The notes beneath the pieces were generated by a model, which was given only the letters and a program-made list of their open reading frames with translations, had not been told where the DNA came from and ran no database searches. A stretch of DNA of 56,857 nucleotides from JBQTHI01 sp052390035 (GTDB lineage: Bacteria; Actinomycetota; Acidimicrobiia; Spongiisociales; ZC4RG35). The stretch covers positions 1 to 56,857 of the forward strand of contig JBQTHI010000001.1 of assembly GCA_052390035.1 (NCBI GenBank), written 5' to 3'. The position numbers were made by a program, and so were the translations under genes. Of the stretch, positions 33,473 through 41,835 are shown piece by piece. Numbering within the stretch: position 1 is the stretch's first letter; each line of letters begins with the position of its first letter.

Positions 33473-34381
33473 ATGAAAGCTACCGCCCCGCGGCGCTGGC
33501 GAGGGCCCAGGGTCGCACCCGAGGCGGCCCCCGATACACCTACAGCCGGAGGCCTCATCGATGACCGAAGCTCGGTGGCTCGTGCCATCTCCTTTCTGAC
33601 TCCGCCGGCGTTGGTCGCCGTAGGAGTGCTGGGTCTCTGGTACCTCCTCACCTACCTGGTGCTGGAGGGCAGCCAACGACTGCTATTGCCGCCGGCGCAT
33701 GAAGTGGTCCGAGATGGATTTCTCACCTGGAAGTTCCTTTCGACCATCCTTCAAGGGTTGTGGTCGACCACTCAGGTGACGTTGCTCGGGTTTGGCATCG
33801 CCGTGGTCGTCGGGATAAGCCTGGCGACGATGATGAGCCAGGCACGGTGGTTGGAGAGAGCGATCTTCCCGTACGCGGTTGTGGTACAGGCTGTGCCAAT
33901 CGTTGCCATCATCCCCCTGCTGAGCCTTTGGTTCGGCCGGAACTACGGCAGCCGGGTCGCGGTTACTGTGATCATCTCCCTGTTTCCCATCATCACCAAT
34001 ACCCTGTTTGGACTCCAGTCGGCGGTTCGAAGCCAGCACGACCTGTTCACCCTTCATGGCTCTAACCGTTGGACGCGTCTGCGCAAACTTCAGTTTCCGG
34101 TTGCACTGCCGGCCATGTTCACCGGCCTCCGGATTGCAGCCGGATTAGCCGTCATCGGGGCAATCGTGGGCGACTTCTTTTTCCGCCAGGGATCGCCGGG
34201 CATTGGGAGGCTGCTGAGCACCTATCAGCTGCGTCTCCAAGCCGACCAGATGATCGTGGCGATCTTCTTCTCATCGTTGCTGGGAGTTGCCCTCTTTACG
34301 GTTTTTGGCGTCGCGGGTCAACGGGTCACTCGTTCGTGGCATTCCCCGAGTCGAGGACCTGGTGCCCTGGAGCGCCAATGA
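33473..34381 (+). CDS. ABC transporter permease (1)
   Basis: A 302-residue BPD-type permease with about six membrane segments. The ATPase-coupling (EAA) loop is HGSNRWTRLRKLQFPVALPAMFTGLRIAAGLAVIGAIVGDFF. It is of the SsuC/TauC/ThiX type. It overlaps the substrate-binding lipoprotein gene region and is similar to the second permease at 35.7 kb (shared SQARW.ER, FPIITN.LFGLQSA). A heteromeric permease pair is likely. Confidence 0.9.
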   Translation: MKATAPRRWRGPRVAPEAAPDTPTAGGLIDDRSSVARAISFLTPPALVAVGVLGLWYLLTYLVLEGSQRLLLPPAHEVVRDGFLTWKFLSTILQGLWSTTQVTLLGFGIAVVVGISLATMMSQARWLERAIFPYAVVVQAVPIVAIIPLLSLWFGRNYGSRVAVTVIISLFPIITNTLFGLQSAVRSQHDLFTLHGSNRWTRLRKLQFPVALPAMFTGLRIAAGLAVIGAIVGDFFFRQGSPGIGRLLSTYQLRLQADQMIVAIFFSSLLGVALFTVFGVAGQRVTRSWHSPSRGPGALERQ

Positions 34382-34452
34382 CCGAGCTGACCATGACACA
34401 AGTGCAAAGGGTCCACCGATTGGCGGTGGATCGTAGGGAGGTAACAAACAAC

Positions 34453-35649
34453 ATGAAACGCCCAAGGACCGGCCAATTGGCGCTGGCAACAGCGCTCATG
34501 CTGGTGCTGGTGGCCTGCGCCACGACATCAGCTACCACCACTGCGGCTCCGGTCACGACAGCCGCTCCGGTCACGACAGCGGCTCCGGCTACCACAGCCG
34601 CTCCCGCTACCACTGTCACCCCCGGGGGATCACTGGTCGGGGTCTGCCCGGACCCGCTGGTGGTGCAGACAGACTGGTTCGTCGAACCCGAGCACGGTTA
34701 CACCTATCAAATGATCGGAGCCGAGGGCGACTTCGACGCCGCCAATGGCCGGTATTCAGGACCCCTGGGCGATACCGGGATCACCCTCGAGGTCCGCCAG
34801 GGCGGACCGTTCATCGATTTCGCCTCACCGATTGCCCAGATGTACCAGGACGACGCCATCTTCATGGGTTACGCCGATACCGCCGATGTGACCGCGAACT
34901 TCGGCAATCTGCCGGCAGTTCATGTCTTTGCCCCGCTGGACATCGGACCCCAGATCCTCATGTGGGACCCGGAAACCTTCCAGTTCGATTCGTTCGAAGA
35001 CATCCGTGACTCCGGCGTGCCAGTGCTCTACTTCGAGGGTGGGAAATATATGGACTTCCTGCTTCACGAAGGGCTACTCGACCCTGCCCAGGTCGATGCC
35101 TCGTACGACGGGTCCCCGACGAGGTTCGTAACCGAGCAGGTGGTTCAGCAAGGGTTCGCCACCAATGAGCCGTACCGCTATGAGCACGACATTCAGGAGT
35201 GGCTGAGGCCCGTCGACTTCATCCTCACTCACGATTCTGGTTTCGAGATCTACCAGTCGGCGATGTCGGTGAAGCTCGACTTGCTCGAATCCAACCGCGA
35301 ATGCCTGGCAGGGGTGGTTCCCCTCATGCAACAGGCCCTCGCCGCTTACGTTGCGAACCCGGAGCCGATCAACAATCGCATGGTGGAAATGGTCGAGGAG
35401 ATGGCCACCTTCTGGACGCTGTCAGGGGGAGGCACAGCCGACGCGGTTGAGAAGATGCTCACCCTCAACATGGTGTCCAACGCCGGAAACGCCATGATCG
35501 GCGACGTAGACCTAGATCGGATCCAAACCCTGATCGACAAAATCAACCCGATTTTCCAGGAGCAAGGATTGGAGGGTTTTGTCGAGGGTTTGAAGTCCGA
35601 TCAGATTGCTACCAACGAATTCCTCGACCCGTCCATCGGGCTGTCTTGA
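34453..35649 (+). CDS. ABC substrate-binding lipoprotein (NMT1/SsuA-like)
   Basis: A 398-residue lipoprotein. The signal peptide ends in the lipobox LVAC (Cys at about residue 22); a Thr/Ala/Pro linker of APVTTAAP repeats tethers the binding domain. Features such as GGPFIDFASPIAQMYQDDAIFMGYADTAD fit the NMT1-like fold that binds pyrimidine precursors, sulfonates or riboflavin. ATG 34453 with AGGGAGGT upstream is preferred over ATG 34378, which overlaps the permease stop. Substrate not determinable; a deaminase in the cluster makes a pyrimidine-like ligand plausible. Confidence 0.85.
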   Translation: MKRPRTGQLALATALMLVLVACATTSATTTAAPVTTAAPVTTAAPATTAAPATTVTPGGSLVGVCPDPLVVQTDWFVEPEHGYTYQMIGAEGDFDAANGRYSGPLGDTGITLEVRQGGPFIDFASPIAQMYQDDAIFMGYADTADVTANFGNLPAVHVFAPLDIGPQILMWDPETFQFDSFEDIRDSGVPVLYFEGGKYMDFLLHEGLLDPAQVDASYDGSPTRFVTEQVVQQGFATNEPYRYEHDIQEWLRPVDFILTHDSGFEIYQSAMSVKLDLLESNRECLAGVVPLMQQALAAYVANPEPINNRMVEMVEEMATFWTLSGGGTADAVEKMLTLNMVSNAGNAMIGDVDLDRIQTLIDKINPIFQEQGLEGFVEGLKSDQIATNEFLDPSIGLS

Positions 35650-35657
35650 ATCTAAAC

Positions 35658-35690
35658 CAGGGAGTCCCTGCCGACCGCCGGGACTCCCTG
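35658..35690 (+). terminator. Intercistronic stem-loop between binding protein and permease 2
   Basis: A perfect 11-bp stem (35658-35668 with 35680-35690) and an 11-nt loop lies between the binding-protein stop and the next permease start. Only TT follows, so it is more likely a partial terminator or mRNA 3'-end protector that keeps binding-protein output above permease output. Confidence 0.6.
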
Positions 35691-35699
35691 TTGCATGGG

Positions 35700-36563
35700 A
35701 TGACCACCGTCGAGGAGCTTGAGCCGGCGCACAGCCCGCCGCGCCTCGATCAGAAGAGCACACGCCTCCGGCGGGCGACTGCGTTTGTGGTCCCTCCGGT
35801 CGCGTTCGCCGGGCTGTTCGTGGCTGCTTGGTACGGCTTCAGCTACTTGGTATTAACCGACCGAAACCGCTTCCTGGTTCCTCCTCCCCACATTGTGTGG
35901 CACGAGGGACTGGGTCACCCGGCTGGCCGCGCCCAGCTCTTAGAGGGACTTTGGGTCACTACCCAGGAAGCGATGGTCGGCTTGGCAGTTGCCATTCTGA
36001 TCGGCTTGAGCTTTGCCGTCCTGATGAGCCAGGCCCGCTGGGTCGAAAGGTCTTTCTACCCGTGGGCCGTCGTGTTGCAGACGATTCCGGTGCTGGCCCT
36101 CGTGCCGCTGATTGGCATATGGTTTGGCCGGGGTTTCGTGGGGCGGGTCATCGTTTGTGTTCTGATCGCTCTCTTTCCGATAATCACCAACAGCTTGTTC
36201 GGGCTCCAGTCGGCAGACGAAGGTTTGCACGACCTCCTCACTCTCCATGGTGCGGACCGAGCTACTCGCTTTCGGAAACTGGAGCTGCGAGCGGCGGTGC
36301 CAGCAATGTTCACGGGCTTTCGAATCTCGGCCGGGTTGTCGGTGATCGGCGCCATTGTTGGTGAATTCTTTTTCGTGCGGGGTGGACAGTCGGGCCTCGG
36401 CAATCTGCTCGATCTCTACCGGGGGCAACTGGAAACCTCTCGACTTCTGACCGCACTCTTCCTGTCCTCGATGCTGGGGATCTTGGTTTTTTGGGGTTTC
36501 ACCTGGATCGGCAATTTCCTCATCCGCTCCTGGCACGAGACCGCTCACGTGGAAGTGCCGTGA
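35700..36563 (+). CDS. ABC transporter permease (2)
   Basis: A 287-residue BPD-type permease, paralogue of the one at 33.5 kb. Coupling loop HGADRATRFRKLELRAAVPAMFTGFRISAGLSVIGAIVGEFFF. ATG 35700 is just after the stem-loop; an earlier in-frame TTG at 35646 would put the stem-loop inside the gene. It ends two bases before the convergent MFS gene. Confidence 0.9.
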   Translation: MTTVEELEPAHSPPRLDQKSTRLRRATAFVVPPVAFAGLFVAAWYGFSYLVLTDRNRFLVPPPHIVWHEGLGHPAGRAQLLEGLWVTTQEAMVGLAVAILIGLSFAVLMSQARWVERSFYPWAVVLQTIPVLALVPLIGIWFGRGFVGRVIVCVLIALFPIITNSLFGLQSADEGLHDLLTLHGADRATRFRKLELRAAVPAMFTGFRISAGLSVIGAIVGEFFFVRGGQSGLGNLLDLYRGQLETSRLLTALFLSSMLGILVFWGFTWIGNFLIRSWHETAHVEVP

Positions 36564-36565
36564 AC

Positions 36566-38014
36566 CTAAGCCCGGCGCCAGCCCTGGCGGACGTGCCGGT
36601 GCAGCACGAGCACGGCCAGTGCTCCGGCGCTAACGAATCCAACTGGGACGGCATGGGCGATGCGAAACCCGGCGGCGACCGCCGCGGTTACCATCGCTCC
36701 GTTGCTCTCCTCCCCGGCCAACAATCGGCGAATCGGTTCGACTTCTCCGATCCGGTACCGGACCACCAACAACAAGATGGTGCCTGCCAGCGCCGCTGCA
36801 TACGTTTGGAACAGACCCCTGAGGTATTGATGTGCGGCTGAGGCCCGTCCCAGCTCAGATGGGTCGGAGGTCAGATAAAGCAGGTTGAGCATGGCCATGG
36901 ACAGGGCACCGACCCCAATCCCTACGATCGTCGCCATCGAGAACACCAGGCCGACCGGGGTGGTGTCGTCGTAGACCAGGAGCCCCACGACCAGTGGCGG
37001 GAGGAGCAAGCAGAAACCGACCGCCGCTACCGCCGTCTCGGACCACCGAGCCAGGAGGCGCGCCGTGACAATCGATCCCATCGTCCATCCGACGGTGAGA
37101 AACGCCACCGAGAAGGCCGCGAGTGCGGCGGTGCCGCCGAGGCCCCCACGCACATACACCGGCAGGTAGGCGTCGATGCCCAGCGCTGCTCCAAATGCCA
37201 AACCAAAACACAGGTTGATCGTCCCTAGCGGTGATTGGGCAAAATGCCGCCGCGACAACAGGGGCTGTGATGACCTCCCCGAGTGGATCCAGTATCCGAT
37301 TGCCAGAACCGACGCCGCACCCGCGGCAAAAAGGGCGGCAAGGTTCAGGCTCGACATCCCCACCAGGCTCACCACGGTGAAGCCTCCAAGAAGGGCCAAC
37401 CCCCGGACATCGACACCCCGAAATGCATAATCGCCCGTACGGGCGGGTAGACGGGTCCATCCGAGGATCGCGGTGATGCCAGCCATCGGCACATTAGCGA
37501 GAAAGATCCCCCGCCAGCCGGTTGTTGCCACCAGCGCCGCCCCCAATGCGGGTCCGGCCAGCGCCATGATTCCCCAGGTGACCGAGGTAGCAGCCAGGAC
37601 CCGGGATCGCAGCTCCTCTGGAAACATCAGCCCCACTGCGGCTGTTACCACCGCAAAGGCCATTCCTCCTCCAATGCCCTGGATCCCACGGAGTGCCAAC
37701 AACGTCAGCATGTTGGGCGCCAGCGCACAACCGATGCTTCCTGCCACGAACAAAAGGAGGGTGGCGCGCAGCGTGGTACGGACTCCAAAGGCGTCGATCA
37801 ATGGTCCTGACACGACCGTGGCCAGCGTGGATGTCACCAGAAAACCGGTGATAACCCAGCCAAGAAGATCGACCTGACCGAGCTCGGCGGTGATTTGGGG
37901 AATCCCGCCCACCACCGCCAGGATGTTGAAGGCCGCGGCGGCGATCAAAGCGATGAACGAGGCAGTGAGAGGAAGCCACCGCCTACTAAACACTGCCCGA
38001 GCTGGAGCCACCAC
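36566..38014 (-). CDS. MFS transporter (DHA2/EmrB-like drug exporter)
   Basis: A 482-residue transporter with about 13-14 hydrophobic segments. LGWVITGFLVTSTLATVVSGPLIDAFGVRT contains motif A of the family and GIQGIGGGMAFAVV the motif C-like antiporter segment. It is likely a proton-driven exporter, perhaps protecting against a toxic substrate or intermediate of the neighbouring pathway. Confidence 0.85.
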   Translation of the reverse strand: MVAPARAVFSRRWLPLTASFIALIAAAAFNILAVVGGIPQITAELGQVDLLGWVITGFLVTSTLATVVSGPLIDAFGVRTTLRATLLLFVAGSIGCALAPNMLTLLALRGIQGIGGGMAFAVVTAAVGLMFPEELRSRVLAATSVTWGIMALAGPALGAALVATTGWRGIFLANVPMAGITAILGWTRLPARTGDYAFRGVDVRGLALLGGFTVVSLVGMSSLNLAALFAAGAASVLAIGYWIHSGRSSQPLLSRRHFAQSPLGTINLCFGLAFGAALGIDAYLPVYVRGGLGGTAALAAFSVAFLTVGWTMGSIVTARLLARWSETAVAAVGFCLLLPPLVVGLLVYDDTTPVGLVFSMATIVGIGVGALSMAMLNLLYLTSDPSELGRASAAHQYLRGLFQTYAAALAGTILLLVVRYRIGEVEPIRRLLAGEESNGAMVTAAVAAGFRIAHAVPVGFVSAGALAVLVLHRHVRQGWRRA

Positions 38015-38061
38015 GGCGTACTAACGGTAACGACCGAAGGCTGATACCGTCCCTACGTCCG

Positions 38062-38997
38062 ATGGTGTTCCCGTGGGGCGTCTGGTTTGAGCCAACCCAG
38101 CCGGTCCAAAGGCTTGCCGACCTCGCGCAACTGGCCGAATCAGAAGGGGCGCAGGTCTGTTTCGTCGCGGACGAAGGCACCGAGCGGGATGTATACGTCG
38201 CACTGACGGCGGTGCTGCTGGCCACCAAAAGGCTGGTAGTGGCGCCGGCCATCACCAACCCCTTTTCCCGCCATCCGGTTACCACCGCTGCTGCTGTGGC
38301 CACACTCAACGAGCTGGCACCTGGACGTGTCTGGAATGGGTTGGGGGTCGGAGGGAGCCGGGTCCTTGAGCCTTTGCGACTCAATCCCCAACAGCCCCTC
38401 AATGCCCTGAAAGAGGCGGTGAGGGTGAACCGCCAATTGCTGACTGGCCGCGCGGATGGACCTGCTCGCCTCCCCTGGTCCAAGGGTTTCATCCCCCTAG
38501 CAATGGCCGGTCGGGGGCCGAAGGCTCAAACCCTGGCCGCCACCTCGGCAGATTGGGTGATCCTCTCGGCCAAGCCGCTGGCGGCCCTGCCCGATACCTC
38601 TGCCCGGATCCGAGCCCTTGGAAGCGCCAAGATCGCCTGGTCGGCGTATGTGGCCTACGATGAACATGAAAGGCGAAGGGTCCTCAGGCACTTCACCTAT
38701 ATGGCACTCGATGCCCCGCCCGAAATCAGAGCCGCCACCGGCCTAGACGACGACAGTCTGGCGGGTATGAGAAACGACATGCTGGCGGGCCGTCTTGAGC
38801 AGGCTTCCGAGCGTTTACCCGAGACCCTCGTCGACCACTTCGCGGTGTCAGGCTCACCGGATGAGTGCTTCAGGCGAATTCGCGCCTTACGTCCGTTTTT
38901 CGACCTGTTCCTGTTGCCCCTTAACGATGAAAGGTCGGCTGAGAATCACATTCGGATTTCGGCCGGCATTCTGCGGGCAGCTCAGGCGGAGGCCTGA
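38062..38997 (+). CDS. LLM-class flavin/F420-dependent oxidoreductase (1)
   Basis: A 311-residue TIM-barrel protein of the luciferase-like monooxygenase superfamily, methylene-H4MPT-reductase-like branch. ITNPFSRHPVTTAAAVATLNELAPGRVWNGLGVGGSR is the characteristic segment. Actinobacterial members mostly use F420. The last 16 bases overlap the convergent AhpD-like gene. Substrate unknown; three more LLM genes lie within 9 kb. Confidence 0.85.
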   Translation: MVFPWGVWFEPTQPVQRLADLAQLAESEGAQVCFVADEGTERDVYVALTAVLLATKRLVVAPAITNPFSRHPVTTAAAVATLNELAPGRVWNGLGVGGSRVLEPLRLNPQQPLNALKEAVRVNRQLLTGRADGPARLPWSKGFIPLAMAGRGPKAQTLAATSADWVILSAKPLAALPDTSARIRALGSAKIAWSAYVAYDEHERRRVLRHFTYMALDAPPEIRAATGLDDDSLAGMRNDMLAGRLEQASERLPETLVDHFAVSGSPDECFRRIRALRPFFDLFLLPLNDERSAENHIRISAGILRAAQAEA

Positions 38998-39560
38998 TCG
39001 GGAATGGCGTCGTAGGCCGGAAAGTCGGGATCGACGACGGAAACAATCCCAAGACCGCTGGCCACTCGGTTCACGTAGTTGAGATGCGCGCACTGGGAAT
39101 TGGCGTCGAGAATGTCGAGGTCGTCGAAGCCCGCAGCCCGTAGCTCGTCGATGTCCGCTTCCGTGACAGACGACGGGTCCTTCGTGAGTTTGACGGTGTA
39201 CCGAACCAGGGCGGCGTCAGCCGGTTCGAGTTGGACCGCCCGCGGATCAGCGGCTAATCCTCGAATGGTGTTGTCGTCAATGCCATCCTCGCGCAACTTG
39301 ATGGTCACCTGGCTCATGCAATAGACCGTGCCGTTGAGCGCAGAGGTCACATAACTGATCAGGTTGCGTTGCCTGGCATTAAGCCGCGAGGGACAGCGTT
39401 CGGTAACGGCATAGAGATCGAGGCGAACCTTCACCAGCTGCGGGTACAACGACCCGGCCAGGGTCATCTCCGTCGGCTCGCCGAGCCTGCCGGCCTGACG
39501 GTCGTAGCTAGATTTCAAGCCGCCTTCTGCTGCCTCGTAGGGAATGGTCGAGATCCACAT
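38982..39560 (-). CDS. AhpD-like / carboxymuconolactone decarboxylase-family protein
   Basis: A 192-residue helical protein similar to uncharacterised peroxidase-related (AhpD-like) proteins. It opens with MWISTIPYEAAEGGLKSSYDRQAG. The SALNGTVYCMSQV region corresponds to the AhpD CxxC site, but only one Cys is seen (TVYCMSQV), so thiol peroxidase activity is doubtful. Its ATG shares a CATG palindrome (39558-39561) with the divergent LLM gene. Confidence 0.75.
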   Translation of the reverse strand: MWISTIPYEAAEGGLKSSYDRQAGRLGEPTEMTLAGSLYPQLVKVRLDLYAVTERCPSRLNARQRNLISYVTSALNGTVYCMSQVTIKLREDGIDDNTIRGLAADPRAVQLEPADAALVRYTVKLTKDPSSVTEADIDELRAAGFDDLDILDANSQCAHLNYVNRVASGLGIVSVVDPDFPAYDAIPDQASA

Positions 39561-40572
39561 GGTGTCCTTCCGCGGTCTGGGTTTATCGCTCTCCAACGAG
39601 GAGTCGGCATCAGCCACGCTAGCGATGGCCCAGAAGGCAGATCGACTCGGATTCGACGAGATATCGATCCCGGAAAGCCGACTGCATCGTTCGTTGTTCG
39701 CGATGGCCGGTGCCATCCTGGCGACGACACGGGAGACGACTGTCCGGGTTGGCATCGCTAATCCGGTGACGCGTCATCCGGCCGTCCTGGCCATGGAGGC
39801 GGCCACCTTGGCGGAGATCGGTCCTGGCCGGCTCCGCTTTGGGATCGGGGCGGCGGAATGGACCATGCGGCAACTCGGCTATGCCCCGCCATCGTGGCGT
39901 CCATACACCAACACGGTGGAGGCGGTTAGGGCCATCCGCCGCCTTCTTGATGGCGAAGCCATCGGCTTCGATCCCACTACCTTTGCGGCATCCGCCACCA
40001 CCAGGCTCGATTTTGTCGCTTCCAAGGTGATCCCGATCGACATGGGTGCGGTGAACGGCAGGATGATGGAAGCCGCCGGCGAGCTTGCCAATGGGGTGCA
40101 ATTGGGCGCCCTCACCAGTCCCGGCTACGTGAGGTGGGCGCGAGAGAAAATTGCCGCCGGTGCCCGACGGGTGGGGAGGAAACCAGAGGAGCTCCTCCTG
40201 GCGGCCAACATCCTCACCAGCGTGAGCCCGGACCGAGCCGCGGCCCGAGCTGCGGTACGAGAGGTGCTGGCCTATTACCTCTATCGGGTCGAAGGGGTCG
40301 TAGTCGAGACCTCGGGGGTGGACCCCGAGCAGAGGGCTTCCATCCGCCGAGAGGTGGCCAGCAAAGGCGTCGTGGCCGGCGCTCGTCTCGTCAACGACCA
40401 ATTAATCGACATCTTCGCGGTGGCGGGGACCGTCGATGATGTCATCGAACGGTTGATGCCCTTCGCCCGCGCTGGGCTGCAGGTGCCGCTCGCCTGGCAC
40501 GTCTTCGGACCCGACCGAGATTGGGCGCTGGCCGCGCTCGCCGAGCAGGTCCGCCCGGCCTTACTCTCCTGA
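39559..40572 (+). CDS. LLM-class flavin/F420-dependent oxidoreductase (2)
   Basis: A 337-residue TIM-barrel oxidoreductase, with VRVGIANPVTRHPAVLAMEAATLAEIGPGRLRFGIGAAEW and MEAAGELANGVQLGALTSPGYVRWAREKI. It is of the F420-dependent reductase type. ATG 39559 is chosen because VSFRGLGLS is the first barrel strand; ATG 39544 would add five residues. The start overlaps the start of the divergent AhpD-like gene. Confidence 0.85.
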   Translation: MVSFRGLGLSLSNEESASATLAMAQKADRLGFDEISIPESRLHRSLFAMAGAILATTRETTVRVGIANPVTRHPAVLAMEAATLAEIGPGRLRFGIGAAEWTMRQLGYAPPSWRPYTNTVEAVRAIRRLLDGEAIGFDPTTFAASATTRLDFVASKVIPIDMGAVNGRMMEAAGELANGVQLGALTSPGYVRWAREKIAAGARRVGRKPEELLLAANILTSVSPDRAAARAAVREVLAYYLYRVEGVVVETSGVDPEQRASIRREVASKGVVAGARLVNDQLIDIFAVAGTVDDVIERLMPFARAGLQVPLAWHVFGPDRDWALAALAEQVRPALLS

Positions 40573-40614
40573 CTGACAGCTACCCTCTGGAGCAAAGCAC
40601 GGCGGAGGACATCA

Positions 40615-41772
40615 ATGGAAACCGGTGTATTTCTATTAGGTGGCGTGGAGATGACCGATGCTGGCGCTGGTCCTCCCGCTCCCACCGACCGTCGCTACGA
40701 CAACGAGACCATCTGGTACACCTCCGAGCGGATGCTCGACATGGGAGTAACGGCGGAGGAGGTGGGATTCGATGTCTTCTGGCTGACCGAACATCACTTC
40801 CAATACGAAGGTTATGAGGTCATACCGAATGCCCTTATTTTCGGGGCAGTCCTCGCCGGGCGGACCCGTCGGATCCGGATCGGGGCTCTCTTCAACATAG
40901 TTCCCCAGTGGCATCCTCTACGGCTGGCTGAGGACTTCGCCACCCTCCACAATCTGTCCGGGGGCCGCGGGATCCTCGGCGTGGGTCGCGGAACGGTTCC
41001 GCGCGAAGCCGAGAGCCTGGGTGCCATGGTGGGCAGCTTCGACAACCCAGACAAAGCTGCCGCCGACCTTGCCAACCGAGAGCTGTTCGAAGAGAGTATG
41101 GAGATCATCCGGCTGGCGCTCGATAACGAGCAATTCTCCTATAAGGGAAAGCACTACCAGCTACCTCCGCCTGGGATTCCCGACCGAGGTGGGACGGTCC
41201 AGCACCTGACCCTCGTGCCGAGGCCGCTGTACCCCTACGAGATTTGGCAGGCGGTGACTTCGCCGCCCACCTTGGAGTACGTGCCCCGAGCGGGCTGGGG
41301 AGGTGTCTTCTGGCTGCAGCACAGGGAGTTCATTAAGCGAAACTGGGACCGGTTCGCTGAGATATATGAGCAACACCACGGCGTGGCTCTCCAGCCCGGC
41401 GAGAAACGCAACCTCGTGCTCAATATTCACATCGAGGACACTCATGACAAGGCGTGGGAGCAAGCCCGGGACGGACACGATGAGTTCTGGAAGTTCCTAG
41501 GCCCATATGGCTGGAGCAAGGGATACATGGCTGAGGACGGCACTCCTGCCAAGTCGGGTTTGATACCTACCTTGGAGCAGTCGGTAGAGCAAGGAGTGTG
41601 GCAGATCGGTTCGCCCGACGAGGTGGCCGAACTCATCGCCGGCTTCAAGTCGGCTCTCGGCCTCCGACACTTCACCATCGTTCCCCAATTCCCCGGCGAC
41701 ACCTACGGAGAGACCGCTGAACAGATGGCTCGGTACATGGAGGAAGTGCATCCCCAAGTCATGCGGGCCTGA
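40615..41772 (+). CDS. LLM-class luciferase-like monooxygenase (3)
   Basis: A 385-residue protein of the bacterial-luciferase alpha-like branch. FWLTEHHFQYEGYEVIPNALIFGAVLAGRTRRIRIGALFNIVPQWHPLRLAEDFATLHNLSGGR is diagnostic (EHHF and the HP..LAEDFA..D.LS.GR pattern). GGAGG precedes the ATG. It is followed by an AMP-forming ligase and an FAD oxidoreductase, apparently one transcript. Confidence 0.87.
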   Translation: METGVFLLGGVEMTDAGAGPPAPTDRRYDNETIWYTSERMLDMGVTAEEVGFDVFWLTEHHFQYEGYEVIPNALIFGAVLAGRTRRIRIGALFNIVPQWHPLRLAEDFATLHNLSGGRGILGVGRGTVPREAESLGAMVGSFDNPDKAAADLANRELFEESMEIIRLALDNEQFSYKGKHYQLPPPGIPDRGGTVQHLTLVPRPLYPYEIWQAVTSPPTLEYVPRAGWGGVFWLQHREFIKRNWDRFAEIYEQHHGVALQPGEKRNLVLNIHIEDTHDKAWEQARDGHDEFWKFLGPYGWSKGYMAEDGTPAKSGLIPTLEQSVEQGVWQIGSPDEVAELIAGFKSALGLRHFTIVPQFPGDTYGETAEQMARYMEEVHPQVMRA

Positions 41773-41835
41773 GTTGGAGCGGAGAAGCCGGCACAACCCC
41801 CAAACGAGACTTCACTGCCGGAAGAGAAGCTGACA

